From the NCBI RefSeq assembly GCF_900102365.1, contig NZ_FOIN01000010.1, positions 1 to 64,000 of the forward strand: a stretch of DNA of 64,000 bases. The letters run 5' to 3'. The translations under genes and the position numbers were made by a program. This document shows positions 1 through 7,598 of this stretch, one piece after another. The notes under the pieces were generated by a model. The model searched no databases. It was not told the DNA's origin and was given only the letters and a program-made list of their open reading frames with translations. This DNA is from Thomasclavelia cocleata (GTDB lineage: Bacteria > Bacillota_I > Bacilli_A > Erysipelotrichales > Coprobacillaceae). The first letter of the stretch is position 1. Each line of letters starts with the position of its first letter.

Positions 1-271
1 AGATAACAGGATACTGATTTTGATGTTTCATCATTTCTTTGTTTTCAGTAATCTTTAAACCTTCAAATAGATAATCATTATCTTTTTCCTTATTTGAAAA
101 GAAATAATAAAGCATCGACATATTTAATGTCTTTCCAAATCTTCTAGGTCTTGTATAAAGCATAACAGCATTACTAAATACATCAGCTATTAATTGAGTT
201 TTATCCACATAATAATAATCATTATCTATAACAGTCTTAAAATCTTCTATTCCTGTACTGATTTGTTTCAT
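1..271 (-). CDS. AAA-ATPase-like / PD-(D/E)XK nuclease-family protein, 5' part only
   Basis: This is the N-terminal 90 codons of a gene whose 3' end lies beyond the left edge. The reading has a YVDKT motif (about residues 21-25) and RPRRFGKT (41-48), the Walker A-like signature of the Pfam AAA-ATPase_like domain, followed by a LNMSMLYYFF helix. Members usually end in a PD-(D/E)XK nuclease-like domain; their cellular role is poorly known and they are often multicopy in gut Firmicutes. I chose ATG 271 because AAAGGA lies 9 bases upstream; ATG 277 and 280 are in frame but too close to it. The family call is firm, the function unknown. Confidence 0.85.
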   Translation of the reverse strand, partial: MKQISTGIEDFKTVIDNDYYYVDKTQLIADVFSNAVMLYTRPRRFGKTLNMSMLYYFFSNKEKDNDYLFEGLKITENKEMMKHQNQYPVI

Positions 272-689
272 ACTCATCATTCCTTTCCATGTTCAATTAT
301 TATAACATGAACTACTATGAAAGTCATTGCCATCACATTTACAACAATTAATCTTCATATATATTATCTCTGAAACATTTCCTAACAGCTTTATGCTTTT
401 ATGTTCTCTCTTTAAATCTTCCGCTTTAAAATAAATATTTCTTACAATTTTTAATAGAGATTTCTCCGTATCTTCAACACATATACAAATTATAATACTA
501 TTATCTATCTTAATAATAACGATAATTGCAATAAGCAAAATGACTAAAAATAATACTTATACCAAAAATCAACTAATAATATTTGTTAATTTTAATATTA
601 TAAATACCAGAGTTAATACACTAATAAATTCCATTCTACTATGTCTATTGTCACTTGACATTTTCTCCTTAACCAAAGTGATATTGTGT
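272..689. other. Intergenic, no supported gene
   Basis: About 420 bases separate the AAA-ATPase-like gene from the flavodoxin stop. Open frames exist on both strands (293-538 minus from a TTG codon; 540-722 plus) but neither has a ribosome-binding site or a recognisable domain. I see no hairpin, repeat or RNA gene here. Confidence 0.5.
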
Positions 690-1229
690 TTAACTTTGAA
701 TTTCCCTAATGATATTTTCTAAACTATAATAATTCACAAAATCAACTTTTTGATTATAAGTATTTATCATTGCTTTAACCTCTGCTGTTTTCTTATGTTC
801 TGGTAAACTTTTTACTTTTTTATAAACTAAACCCATCATTATTTTGTGAACAAAATTTAATTTTGAATAATCAATTCCACCCCTTAAATGATAAATATAT
901 GCTCTTTCATATATTTTGCTTGAAAGTTGCCTTTTCATACTATTTTCTATATTATTTACATTTTCTATATCCATAGGATCTGCTAATCCAACTGTTGCAA
1001 TTATTATTTTCTTGCTCTTATAATTAGATATTTTTTTAAAAGTTTTAGCCATTCCTAAAACTCCTCCAGCATATAAAGCTCCTATATATATAATTGTTTC
1101 ATATTTATCAATATTTTTTATATTTTCATAACTATATGCTTTAATATTAGTCTTTTTTGATAACTCCTTTGCATATTGTTTTGTTGTTCCATATTGAGAG
1201 CCATATATTATTATTTTCATAAGTTTCAT
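690..1229 (-). CDS. Flavodoxin-domain protein
   Basis: The 179-residue product starts with a flavodoxin fold: strand MKIIIYGS followed by the phosphate-binding loop QYGTTKQYA (about 12-20). It then has the alternating strands ETIIYIGALYAGG and KKIIIATVGL expected of an FMN-binding protein of the Flavodoxin_5/HemG-like group. It probably carries electrons or acts as an oxidoreductase in the cytoplasm; the partner is unknown. It lies 19 bases downstream of the serine hydrolase gene on the same strand and is probably co-transcribed. ATG 1229 and ATG 1220 are both possible starts; the Shine-Dalgarno is weak (GAAAG). Confidence 0.8.
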   Translation of the reverse strand: MKLMKIIIYGSQYGTTKQYAKELSKKTNIKAYSYENIKNIDKYETIIYIGALYAGGVLGMAKTFKKISNYKSKKIIIATVGLADPMDIENVNNIENSMKRQLSSKIYERAYIYHLRGGIDYSKLNFVHKIMMGLVYKKVKSLPEHKKTAEVKAMINTYNQKVDFVNYYSLENIIREIQS

Positions 1230-1248
1230 CTTACTTTCAAAGTGTAAT

Positions 1249-2220
1249 TTATTTATCTAAATATTTCAGGATAAAATCTACTCTATCAAATATAGTAGGT
1301 TTAAAATATCCTGTAATTCCACAAACAAAGTTATTAGAGTTATTGATATAAATTATATTACCACTATTTCCAATTGCTGCATATATTCCTTTTTTAGAAT
1401 CTATTATCCACCATAATAATCCATAACTCATATTTCTAAATTGTTCATCAGCTGTATGGGTTACTTCCACCATTTCTTTTATCCATTTTTCAGATACAAT
1501 TTGTCTGCCATTGTATTTTCCATTATTCAAACATAACAATCCTATTTTTGCTAAATCGCTTGCAGACATACACAAACCATAACCAGCAGTTCCTACTCCT
1601 TGTGGATCTTCAAACCAAATATGTTCTTTTGGTGCTTTTGACATAGTAAATGCTTTATGTTCTTCTGCTGTTTCTGCTAAATAGTGTTTATGCTTTACTA
1701 TTCCTAATGGCTCAAATAAATATATATTCGCAAATTCTACTGGTGTCATATTACTTACTTTAGCAATAATCCCCGTCAACACATGAAGACACACAGTATT
1801 ATATTTAAATTCATTAGTTATTCCTTTTCTACCACCTATAAAATCTAATGAAGCAATTGTCCAATCATCACTTGAACACACTTTAACCCATGGATCATAT
1901 TTACACTTTAAAGGTGTTTTCATTGTCATTAAATGTTTTATTGTAACATTAAATATTGTTTTTTCTCCTCTTTTAACTTTATAATTTGGAAAATAATCTA
2001 ATATTTTATCATCAATACTTTTAATTAAATCTTTATCTATACATATTCCAACAAGTAATGAAACGATACTTTTAGTCACTGACATTATATGAACAGCATC
2101 ATTTTCTTTATAATTATTCCAAACATCAGAATATATATTTTTATTATCCTTATAACAAACTATTTGACAAATATTTGGTTGTTGTTCTATTACAATATTA
2201 TGAAATTCTTCCTTGTTCAT
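1249..2220 (-). CDS. Beta-lactamase-family serine hydrolase
   Basis: The 323-residue product belongs to the PF00144 beta-lactamase/esterase/D-Ala-D-Ala-peptidase-like group. SVTK at about 47-50 is the catalytic SxxK motif, and FKYNT near the middle fits the second (tyrosine) motif. GLCMSASDLAKIGLL is the conserved helix after the active site. No signal peptide is visible, so it is probably cytoplasmic and more likely an esterase-like hydrolase than a resistance enzyme. ATG 2220 was chosen over the upstream in-frame ATG because GTGAGGTG lies just before it. It is the first gene of a pair with the flavodoxin. Confidence 0.85.
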   Translation of the reverse strand: MNKEEFHNIVIEQQPNICQIVCYKDNKNIYSDVWNNYKENDAVHIMSVTKSIVSLLVGICIDKDLIKSIDDKILDYFPNYKVKRGEKTIFNVTIKHLMTMKTPLKCKYDPWVKVCSSDDWTIASLDFIGGRKGITNEFKYNTVCLHVLTGIIAKVSNMTPVEFANIYLFEPLGIVKHKHYLAETAEEHKAFTMSKAPKEHIWFEDPQGVGTAGYGLCMSASDLAKIGLLCLNNGKYNGRQIVSEKWIKEMVEVTHTADEQFRNMSYGLLWWIIDSKKGIYAAIGNSGNIIYINNSNNFVCGITGYFKPTIFDRVDFILKYLDK

Positions 2221-2586
2221 AAAATTACACCTCACTTTCAAATTACTATTTTTCTTTTAGCTCATAATGCTAATCTTGACAATGAATTAAGTGTTCTAAA
2301 TCAAATCCCATAAACTTTCAAATCGACTTAATCTTAATACATATTATATCATGATATATCCATGTCGTCATTTCCTTTCTGATTTTACAATCATGTAAAC
2401 ATAAACTGTTTCTTAATATCAATTTATGAAAGCTCCCCCTCTTTCCATAAATATCTAATAAAACAAGTTAGTAATTCTCCTTTATACAAAATCGACTTCA
2501 ATAATCCGTCAACACATTATATTATTTTTGCAAAGATATACAAATTATTCGATTAAATTGTTTTCAAATCCAAAAATACGCTAAAT
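2221..2586. other. Intergenic, no supported gene
   Basis: This 366-base AT-rich gap lies between the serine hydrolase start and the ABC exporter terminator. An open frame on the plus strand (2089-2313) overlaps the hydrolase antisense and has no support. I cannot assign a convincing promoter, although the hydrolase promoter must lie here. Confidence 0.4.
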
Positions 2587-2625
2587 AAAAAACAATGAAA
2601 ATATAAATACTCTTCATTGTTTTTA
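2587..2625 (-). terminator. Rho-independent terminator of the ABC exporter
   Basis: An inverted repeat with 13-base arms (2587-2599 and 2613-2625) carries ACAATGAA/TTCATTGT and is followed by a T run on the minus strand. It lies 8 bases after the exporter stop codon. Confidence 0.8.
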
Positions 2626-2632
2626 AATATTC

Positions 2633-4369
2633 TTAAGTTAAATTTTTACCTAAATTATAAAAACCTGCATATTGACCATTCTTTTTAAGTAATTCTTCAT
2701 GAGTTCCTTCTTCAACAATCCCCTCATTCGATAAAACACAGATTCTTTTAGCATTTTTTATTGTTGAAAGGCGATGAGCAATTACTAATGTTGTTCGATT
2801 CTTTGCTAATGACTCTAGTGATTCTTGAACAATATGTTCACTTTCATTATCTAATGCGCTAGTCGCTTCATCGAAAATCAAAATAGGAGGATTTTTCAAA
2901 AATACTCGTGCAATACTTAATCGTTGTTTTTGACCTCCAGATAGTTTAACTCCACGCTGTCCACAATCTGTATTATAACCTTCTGGCAACTCCATTATAA
3001 ACTCATGGGCATTAGCTTTTTTTGCCGCCTCAATAACTTCTTCATCACTAGCATCAAAACGTCCATAACGTATATTGTCTAAAATAGTACCTGCAAATAA
3101 ATATACATCTTGTTGAACAATTCCAATATTTTGGCGTAATGAATTTAATTTAATATCTTTAATATTTTGGTTATCAATTAATATTTCCCCCTCAGTTACC
3201 TCATAAAATCTTGGTAACAATGAACAAATCGTTGTTTTACCAGCACCAGATGAGCCAACTAAAGCAATATATTCACCAGGTTCAATATTCAAATTGATAT
3301 CTTTTAAAACATAATCACTTTTAGAATTATATTTAAAACCAACATTATGATATTTAATAGCACCTTCAACATTAACTAAATCATGAGCTTCTTTTTTATC
3401 TTTAATATCAGGTTCAATTTCAAGAACTTCCATAAATCGTTCAAAACCAGTAATTCCTTCTTGAAACTGTTCTGTAAAATTAATGAATTTTTTAACAGGA
3501 TCAATCAGATTATTAATATAAAGTAAAAATGCAACTAAATCAGCTGTATTAATGATATCTTTAGATATAAAAACTGAACCAAAAATAGCTGCAGCTACTG
3601 TAATCAAACTTGTAAAGGCTCCTAATCCTGAATGAAATTTCCCCATATAATAATAGCTGTTTCTTTTACTATTTACATATTTTGTATTTTCATCATGGAA
3701 TCTATCAACCTCATAATCTTCATTACCAAAACTTTTCACCACTCTAATTCCAGATAAGTTATCTTCAATTCGAGCATTTATATCTCCAACCCTTTGCCTA
3801 TTTCTCTTAAATGCTCTTTTCATTTTACGATTATAATAATAAATGAATGCACCCATGACTGGTATAAAAGCAAATACAATTAAAGTTAATTGAAGATTAA
3901 TAGTAGCTAGAATAATAAAAGCCCCAAAAAACTTTATAAGTGAAATAACAATATCCTCAGGTCCATGATGATACAATTCTGTCAAAGAAAACAAATCATT
4001 TGTAAGTCTTGACATCAGTTGTCCTGTCTTTTGTTCATCATAAAAACTAAAGGAAAGCTTTTGATAATGCTGGAAAAGTTCATTTCTAAGATCCCGTTCC
4101 ATATAAACACCCATGACATGCCCTTGATAAGCGACAAAATAATTGCATAAATACTCTATAATTACTAGAACAATCATGAATATTCCTAATTTATAAATAA
4201 TACTAATATCAAAATTTTTATCAATTAATACTGTTCCTGTAAGATATCGAATAATCATTGGAAAAACTAAAGTTATTGTAGCAGCTATTACTGCACAAAA
4301 TAAATCTGCAATAAATAACCTTAAATATGGCCGATAGTATGATAAAAATTTCTTTGCTCTACTACTCAT
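2633..4369 (-). CDS. ABC exporter, fused permease and ATPase
   Basis: The 578-residue half-transporter has six predicted membrane helices in residues 1-320 (ABC_membrane, type I exporter) and a nucleotide-binding domain after about 335. Walker A is GSSGAGKTT near 371, the signature LSGGQKQR near 472, Walker B ILIFDEATSALD, and the switch histidine is in VIAHRLST. It resembles MsbA/BmrA exporters of lipids or drugs. No second half-transporter is adjacent, so it probably acts as a homodimer. The start is supported by AAGGAG upstream. The substrate cannot be told from sequence. Confidence 0.92.
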   Translation of the reverse strand: MSSRAKKFLSYYRPYLRLFIADLFCAVIAATITLVFPMIIRYLTGTVLIDKNFDISIIYKLGIFMIVLVIIEYLCNYFVAYQGHVMGVYMERDLRNELFQHYQKLSFSFYDEQKTGQLMSRLTNDLFSLTELYHHGPEDIVISLIKFFGAFIILATINLQLTLIVFAFIPVMGAFIYYYNRKMKRAFKRNRQRVGDINARIEDNLSGIRVVKSFGNEDYEVDRFHDENTKYVNSKRNSYYYMGKFHSGLGAFTSLITVAAAIFGSVFISKDIINTADLVAFLLYINNLIDPVKKFINFTEQFQEGITGFERFMEVLEIEPDIKDKKEAHDLVNVEGAIKYHNVGFKYNSKSDYVLKDINLNIEPGEYIALVGSSGAGKTTICSLLPRFYEVTEGEILIDNQNIKDIKLNSLRQNIGIVQQDVYLFAGTILDNIRYGRFDASDEEVIEAAKKANAHEFIMELPEGYNTDCGQRGVKLSGGQKQRLSIARVFLKNPPILIFDEATSALDNESEHIVQESLESLAKNRTTLVIAHRLSTIKNAKRICVLSNEGIVEEGTHEELLKKNGQYAGFYNLGKNLT

Positions 4370-4437
4370 ATAATACTCCTTTCTCAGCTACAATATCATA
4401 TCATAAATTATTAAATAATTTAAGTAAAAAGTACTTT

Positions 4438-4499
4438 TGTTAAGATTGTGTTAATTTATTTTACAAATAATTTACAATTCCTTAACATTTCTATATTAT
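4438..4499 (+). promoter_or_regulatory. PhoP-box-like repeat array and promoter
   Basis: Three direct hexamers, TTTACA (4460-4465), TTTACA (4471-4476) and TTAACA (4482-4487), are spaced by exactly 5 bases. Two more, TGTTAA (4438-4443, 4449-4454), read as TTAACA on the other strand with the same spacing. This is the TT(A/T)ACA-N5 pattern of Bacillus PhoP boxes. TTTACA at 4471 with TATTAT at 4494-4499 also makes a -35/-10 pair 17 bases apart. The downstream gene is a phosphate cotransporter, which fits phosphate-starvation control. PhoP binding is inference. Confidence 0.65.
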
Positions 4500-4523
4500 T
4501 GGTATGTATAGGAGTGTGATCAT

Positions 4524-6194
4524 ATGACATTAGCGGACATAGACTGGCCAATGATACTCGCTGGTTTGGGATTATTCTTATTTGGAATTGAATATATGGG
4601 TGATGGTTTAAAAAACTATTCAGGTGATAAATTAAAAAATATCATTGATAAATATACTTCCAGCCCCTTTAAAGGGATTCTAATTGGAGCATTTGTAACT
4701 TGTTTGATTCAATCAAGTTCTGGAACAACTGCTCTAGCAATTGGATTGATTCGCTCTGGATTAATGACACTTGAACAGTCAATTGGTATAATTATGGGTG
4801 CCAATATTGGAACAGTTATTACATCCGTATTTGTAGGTCTGAAAATATCTCAATATGCAGTATATTTCATTATCCTTGGAGCAGTATTTTTAATGTTCTC
4901 TAAAAATAAAAAAGCAAAATATATGGGACAGATAATTTTTGGTTTTGGATGCTTGTTTTATGGTTTGGAATTAATGGGTGATAATTTAGCCAATATTTCT
5001 AAAGTACCAGAATTTACACAAGTTGCTAATTATCTATCACAAAATCCATGGCTTGGATTATTAGGTGGTACACTATTAACTACAGCAGTCCAATCATCAG
5101 CAGCTGTAATTGCAATTGCTCAACAAATGTATGGAGCTGGAGCAATCGGCTTATCTATTGCTTTACCATTTTTATTTGGTAGCAATATCGGAACTACTAT
5201 TACTGCAGTATTAGCTTCGTTTGGAGGAACAGTCCCTGCTAAACGGGCTGCTTTCTTCCATGTTTTATTCAATGTAGTGGGATCGTTATTATTTATGCTG
5301 GTCTTATCACCATTTACAATTGTAATTCAATGGTTAGCTAAAACAATGAATATTTTACCAGAATTACAATTATCTGTAGCGCATGGTATCTTTAATATTA
5401 TTACAACAGCATTTTTCTTCCCATTAATACCATTGATTGTTAAATTAATTAAAAAAATCTTACCTAGCAGTAAAAAAGAAATTAATATGGACTTAAGTGA
5501 GCTTGATCAAAATGTAGTTCTATTATTTCCAAGTCATGCATTAGCAGTAGCTAAAAATAAAATTATTGAAATGGGACATATCACAATTGAAGCAGTCGAA
5601 GGAATTCGAGCTTATTTTAACAATAAAAACAGTGTTGCTAAAGACAGTGTCTATGAACTAGAAAATGCAATAAATACCCTAGATACTAAAATAACAGATT
5701 ATCTTGTCTTAATTTCTCACGAAACACTAAATGACCATGATTCAAATGATTATTTAGCCAACATGAAAACAATTAAAGATCTAGAGCGAATTGGAGATTT
5801 ATGCATTAATATTGTAAAATATTATGAAGCTATTTATGACGAAAAAGAAGATTTTTCAGATGAAGCAAGAAAAGATTTAGAAACAATGATGAATATGGTA
5901 ATTGATATGTTGCATCATGCAGTTAAAGCTTTTGATGGCCATCTTATTGATGATATTAATTATGTTGATGAAAAAGAGGCTGACCTTGATTACTTTAATA
6001 AAAAAGCTAAACAACGTCATATTAAACGTGTTAGTCATAAAATTGAAAAATCTACTTTGGTTAATTCTACATACGTAGATATTCTAGCAAATCTAGAAAG
6101 AATGGGTGATCATTGCCAAAACATCGCTGAAGCTTATATTCTTGAAGAATCAGCTTATAATAATGAAGAACCAGAATCTGCTTTTTCTAAGTAA
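4524..6194 (+). CDS. Na/Pi cotransporter family protein with PhoU-like tail
   Basis: The 556-residue protein has the two inverted Na_Pi_cotrans repeats. The paired signatures are QSSSGTTA near residue 61 and QSSAAV near 188, each followed by G(A/S)NIGT. About eight membrane segments occupy residues 1-310. From about 335 to 545 it continues as a soluble alpha-helical PhoU-like domain (repeated LERIGD/LERMGD helices). It should import phosphate with sodium, with the tail sensing or regulating transport. ATG 4524 is preceded by AGGAG. The PhoP-box-like array upstream supports phosphate regulation. Confidence 0.92.
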   Translation: MTLADIDWPMILAGLGLFLFGIEYMGDGLKNYSGDKLKNIIDKYTSSPFKGILIGAFVTCLIQSSSGTTALAIGLIRSGLMTLEQSIGIIMGANIGTVITSVFVGLKISQYAVYFIILGAVFLMFSKNKKAKYMGQIIFGFGCLFYGLELMGDNLANISKVPEFTQVANYLSQNPWLGLLGGTLLTTAVQSSAAVIAIAQQMYGAGAIGLSIALPFLFGSNIGTTITAVLASFGGTVPAKRAAFFHVLFNVVGSLLFMLVLSPFTIVIQWLAKTMNILPELQLSVAHGIFNIITTAFFFPLIPLIVKLIKKILPSSKKEINMDLSELDQNVVLLFPSHALAVAKNKIIEMGHITIEAVEGIRAYFNNKNSVAKDSVYELENAINTLDTKITDYLVLISHETLNDHDSNDYLANMKTIKDLERIGDLCINIVKYYEAIYDEKEDFSDEARKDLETMMNMVIDMLHHAVKAFDGHLIDDINYVDEKEADLDYFNKKAKQRHIKRVSHKIEKSTLVNSTYVDILANLERMGDHCQNIAEAYILEESAYNNEEPESAFSK

Positions 6195-6222
6195 AACCAT
6201 GTTTTCATGGTTTTACTTTATT
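6191..6222 (+). terminator. Terminator of the Na/Pi cotransporter gene
   Basis: GTAAAACCATG (6191-6201) pairs perfectly with CATGGTTTTAC (6206-6216), then T-rich sequence follows. The hairpin begins within the stop codon. Confidence 0.85.
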
Positions 6223-6272
6223 ATTATCAGAAAAAATGATAATCTATACTATATAAGAAAAAGGAGTTAATT

Positions 6273-7325
6273 ATGAAATTTAAATTAACAAATTATGATA
6301 CCAGTGATTATAAACTACTAGAATATAAACTTAATAATTTATCCAAACTAGGTTACAACTGTAATAGCGCTGATATGTTCACTATTTTCAAATATGACAA
6401 TAAACGCTTTTATTATAAAACCGATATTTTTGTTCCTGATAAAAAAAGTAAATTAAGTAATCGTGAACAACGTGATAACTGGTTAATGAATTACATTGAT
6501 CATGGTTATGAATTTATTGGTAAATCAAAAAAGATCTATATTTTTAAAGCAGAAAAAAATATAAAAGTTAAAGAAACAGATAATTCTCTATTACTTAAAT
6601 ATTTTAAAACAAATAAAACATTAACTAATATTTTACTTGTTTTTACTGCCTTATTCTTATCTTTTATCTTAATACCTAATGTTTTTGTTAATAATAGTCC
6701 TAATGAATTTATCACTAATGGTTCAATATTGCTTCATTATGCACCACTAGTATTTTGTCTATCTTTAATTGTTAGATTCATTAATAATTATATGCAAACA
6801 GAAAAAATCAAAAATACTTTAACAAAACAAACACGTCCTAAAATCAACAATACCCAAGAATATTCTTTTATTTTATCTAACTGGTTATTTATTATATGTA
6901 TTTTAATTCTTATCAGTGGTTTTTGTTTAGATACTATAGAAAGAAAGACTGTTCCAATTAATGATAATATCCTATCATTAAATGATTTAGGATATACCAG
7001 CGATCGTAGTGAAACATATACTAAAAGTTCTAGTTTATTAATCAATGAATTTTATAGTTATTTTGAAAATAATGATGATGAAGCTCTAAAAATCAATTAT
7101 TATCGTTTTGACTCTAATAAAAAAGCTAATAAAAATTTAGATAATTATTTAAAAACTAATAATTATAAAAAGAAAAAGCAAATAGCTAATGGCTATTTAC
7201 TTTCAAATGATTCTAATTATGATAGTATTATTTTTGTAAAAAATGAGCAATTAATTATTGTTCAAACAACTTTAAATTTATTAAAAGATGATATCTATCA
7301 AAAAATACTTAATTTCAACTACTAA
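6273..7325 (+). CDS. DUF2812-type membrane protein
   Basis: The 350-residue product starts with a soluble domain rich in tyrosine and tryptophan (about 1-105, including NWLMNYIDHGYEFIG) resembling DUF2812. Three hydrophobic segments follow near residues 117-137, 150-168 and 198-218, then a lysine- and asparagine-rich outer domain of about 130 residues. DUF2812 genes usually sit beside a PadR regulator; none is present here. The start has AAAGGAG 7 bases upstream. The family call is moderate and the function unknown. Confidence 0.65.
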   Translation: MKFKLTNYDTSDYKLLEYKLNNLSKLGYNCNSADMFTIFKYDNKRFYYKTDIFVPDKKSKLSNREQRDNWLMNYIDHGYEFIGKSKKIYIFKAEKNIKVKETDNSLLLKYFKTNKTLTNILLVFTALFLSFILIPNVFVNNSPNEFITNGSILLHYAPLVFCLSLIVRFINNYMQTEKIKNTLTKQTRPKINNTQEYSFILSNWLFIICILILISGFCLDTIERKTVPINDNILSLNDLGYTSDRSETYTKSSSLLINEFYSYFENNDDEALKINYYRFDSNKKANKNLDNYLKTNNYKKKKQIANGYLLSNDSNYDSIIFVKNEQLIIVQTTLNLLKDDIYQKILNFNY

Positions 7326-7350
7326 CCTCTGTTAAAAAACAGAGGTTTAT
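7324..7350. terminator. Bidirectional terminator between DUF2812 gene and csoR
   Basis: AACCTCTGTT (7324-7333) pairs perfectly with AACAGAGGTT (7338-7347) around an AAAA loop. It ends two convergent transcripts and overlaps the csoR stop. Confidence 0.85.
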
Positions 7351-7598
7351 AATTTAGATAATAATTTAATAACTTCATCAATTTTTTGATCTGCATCATG
7401 TTCATTAACTGCATTTTTTACACAATTATTTAAATGATTAGACAAAACTTCATTATTAGCATTCTTTATTAATGATTGAATAGCTAACAATTGATTTGAA
7501 ATATCAATACAATATCGTCCATCTTCAATCATTTTGATAACAGCATCTATTTGCCCACGAGCAGTTTTTAAACGTAACAAAACTTTTTCATTAGACAT
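7347..7598 (-). CDS. csoR: CsoR-family copper-sensing repressor
   Basis: The 83-residue product is an all-helical DUF156 repressor. Counting from ATG 7598, Cys30, His55 and Cys59 reproduce the Cys-(25)-His-(4)-Cys spacing of the Cu(I) site of Mycobacterium CsoR, so copper rather than formaldehyde or sulfide is the likely signal. The gene overlaps the 3' end of copA by 8 bases, implying translational coupling and autoregulation through the copA promoter. A TTG two codons upstream (7604) is an alternative start. The palindrome in the copA promoter is the expected operator. Confidence 0.93.
   Translation of the reverse strand: MSNEKVLLRLKTARGQIDAVIKMIEDGRYCIDISNQLLAIQSLIKNANNEVLSNHLNNCVKNAVNEHDADQKIDEVIKLLSKL

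Noticed and set aside
293-538. 81-codon minus-strand open frame
   Set aside because: It begins with TTG and has no ribosome-binding site or recognisable domain. The Cys-rich end (NCCKCDGND) is suggestive but not enough.
540-722. 60-codon plus-strand open frame
   Set aside because: Overlaps the flavodoxin 3' end antisense, has no ribosome-binding site and no family.
2089-2313. 74-codon plus-strand open frame antisense to the serine hydrolase
   Set aside because: Shadow of a real gene with AT-driven hydrophobic composition.
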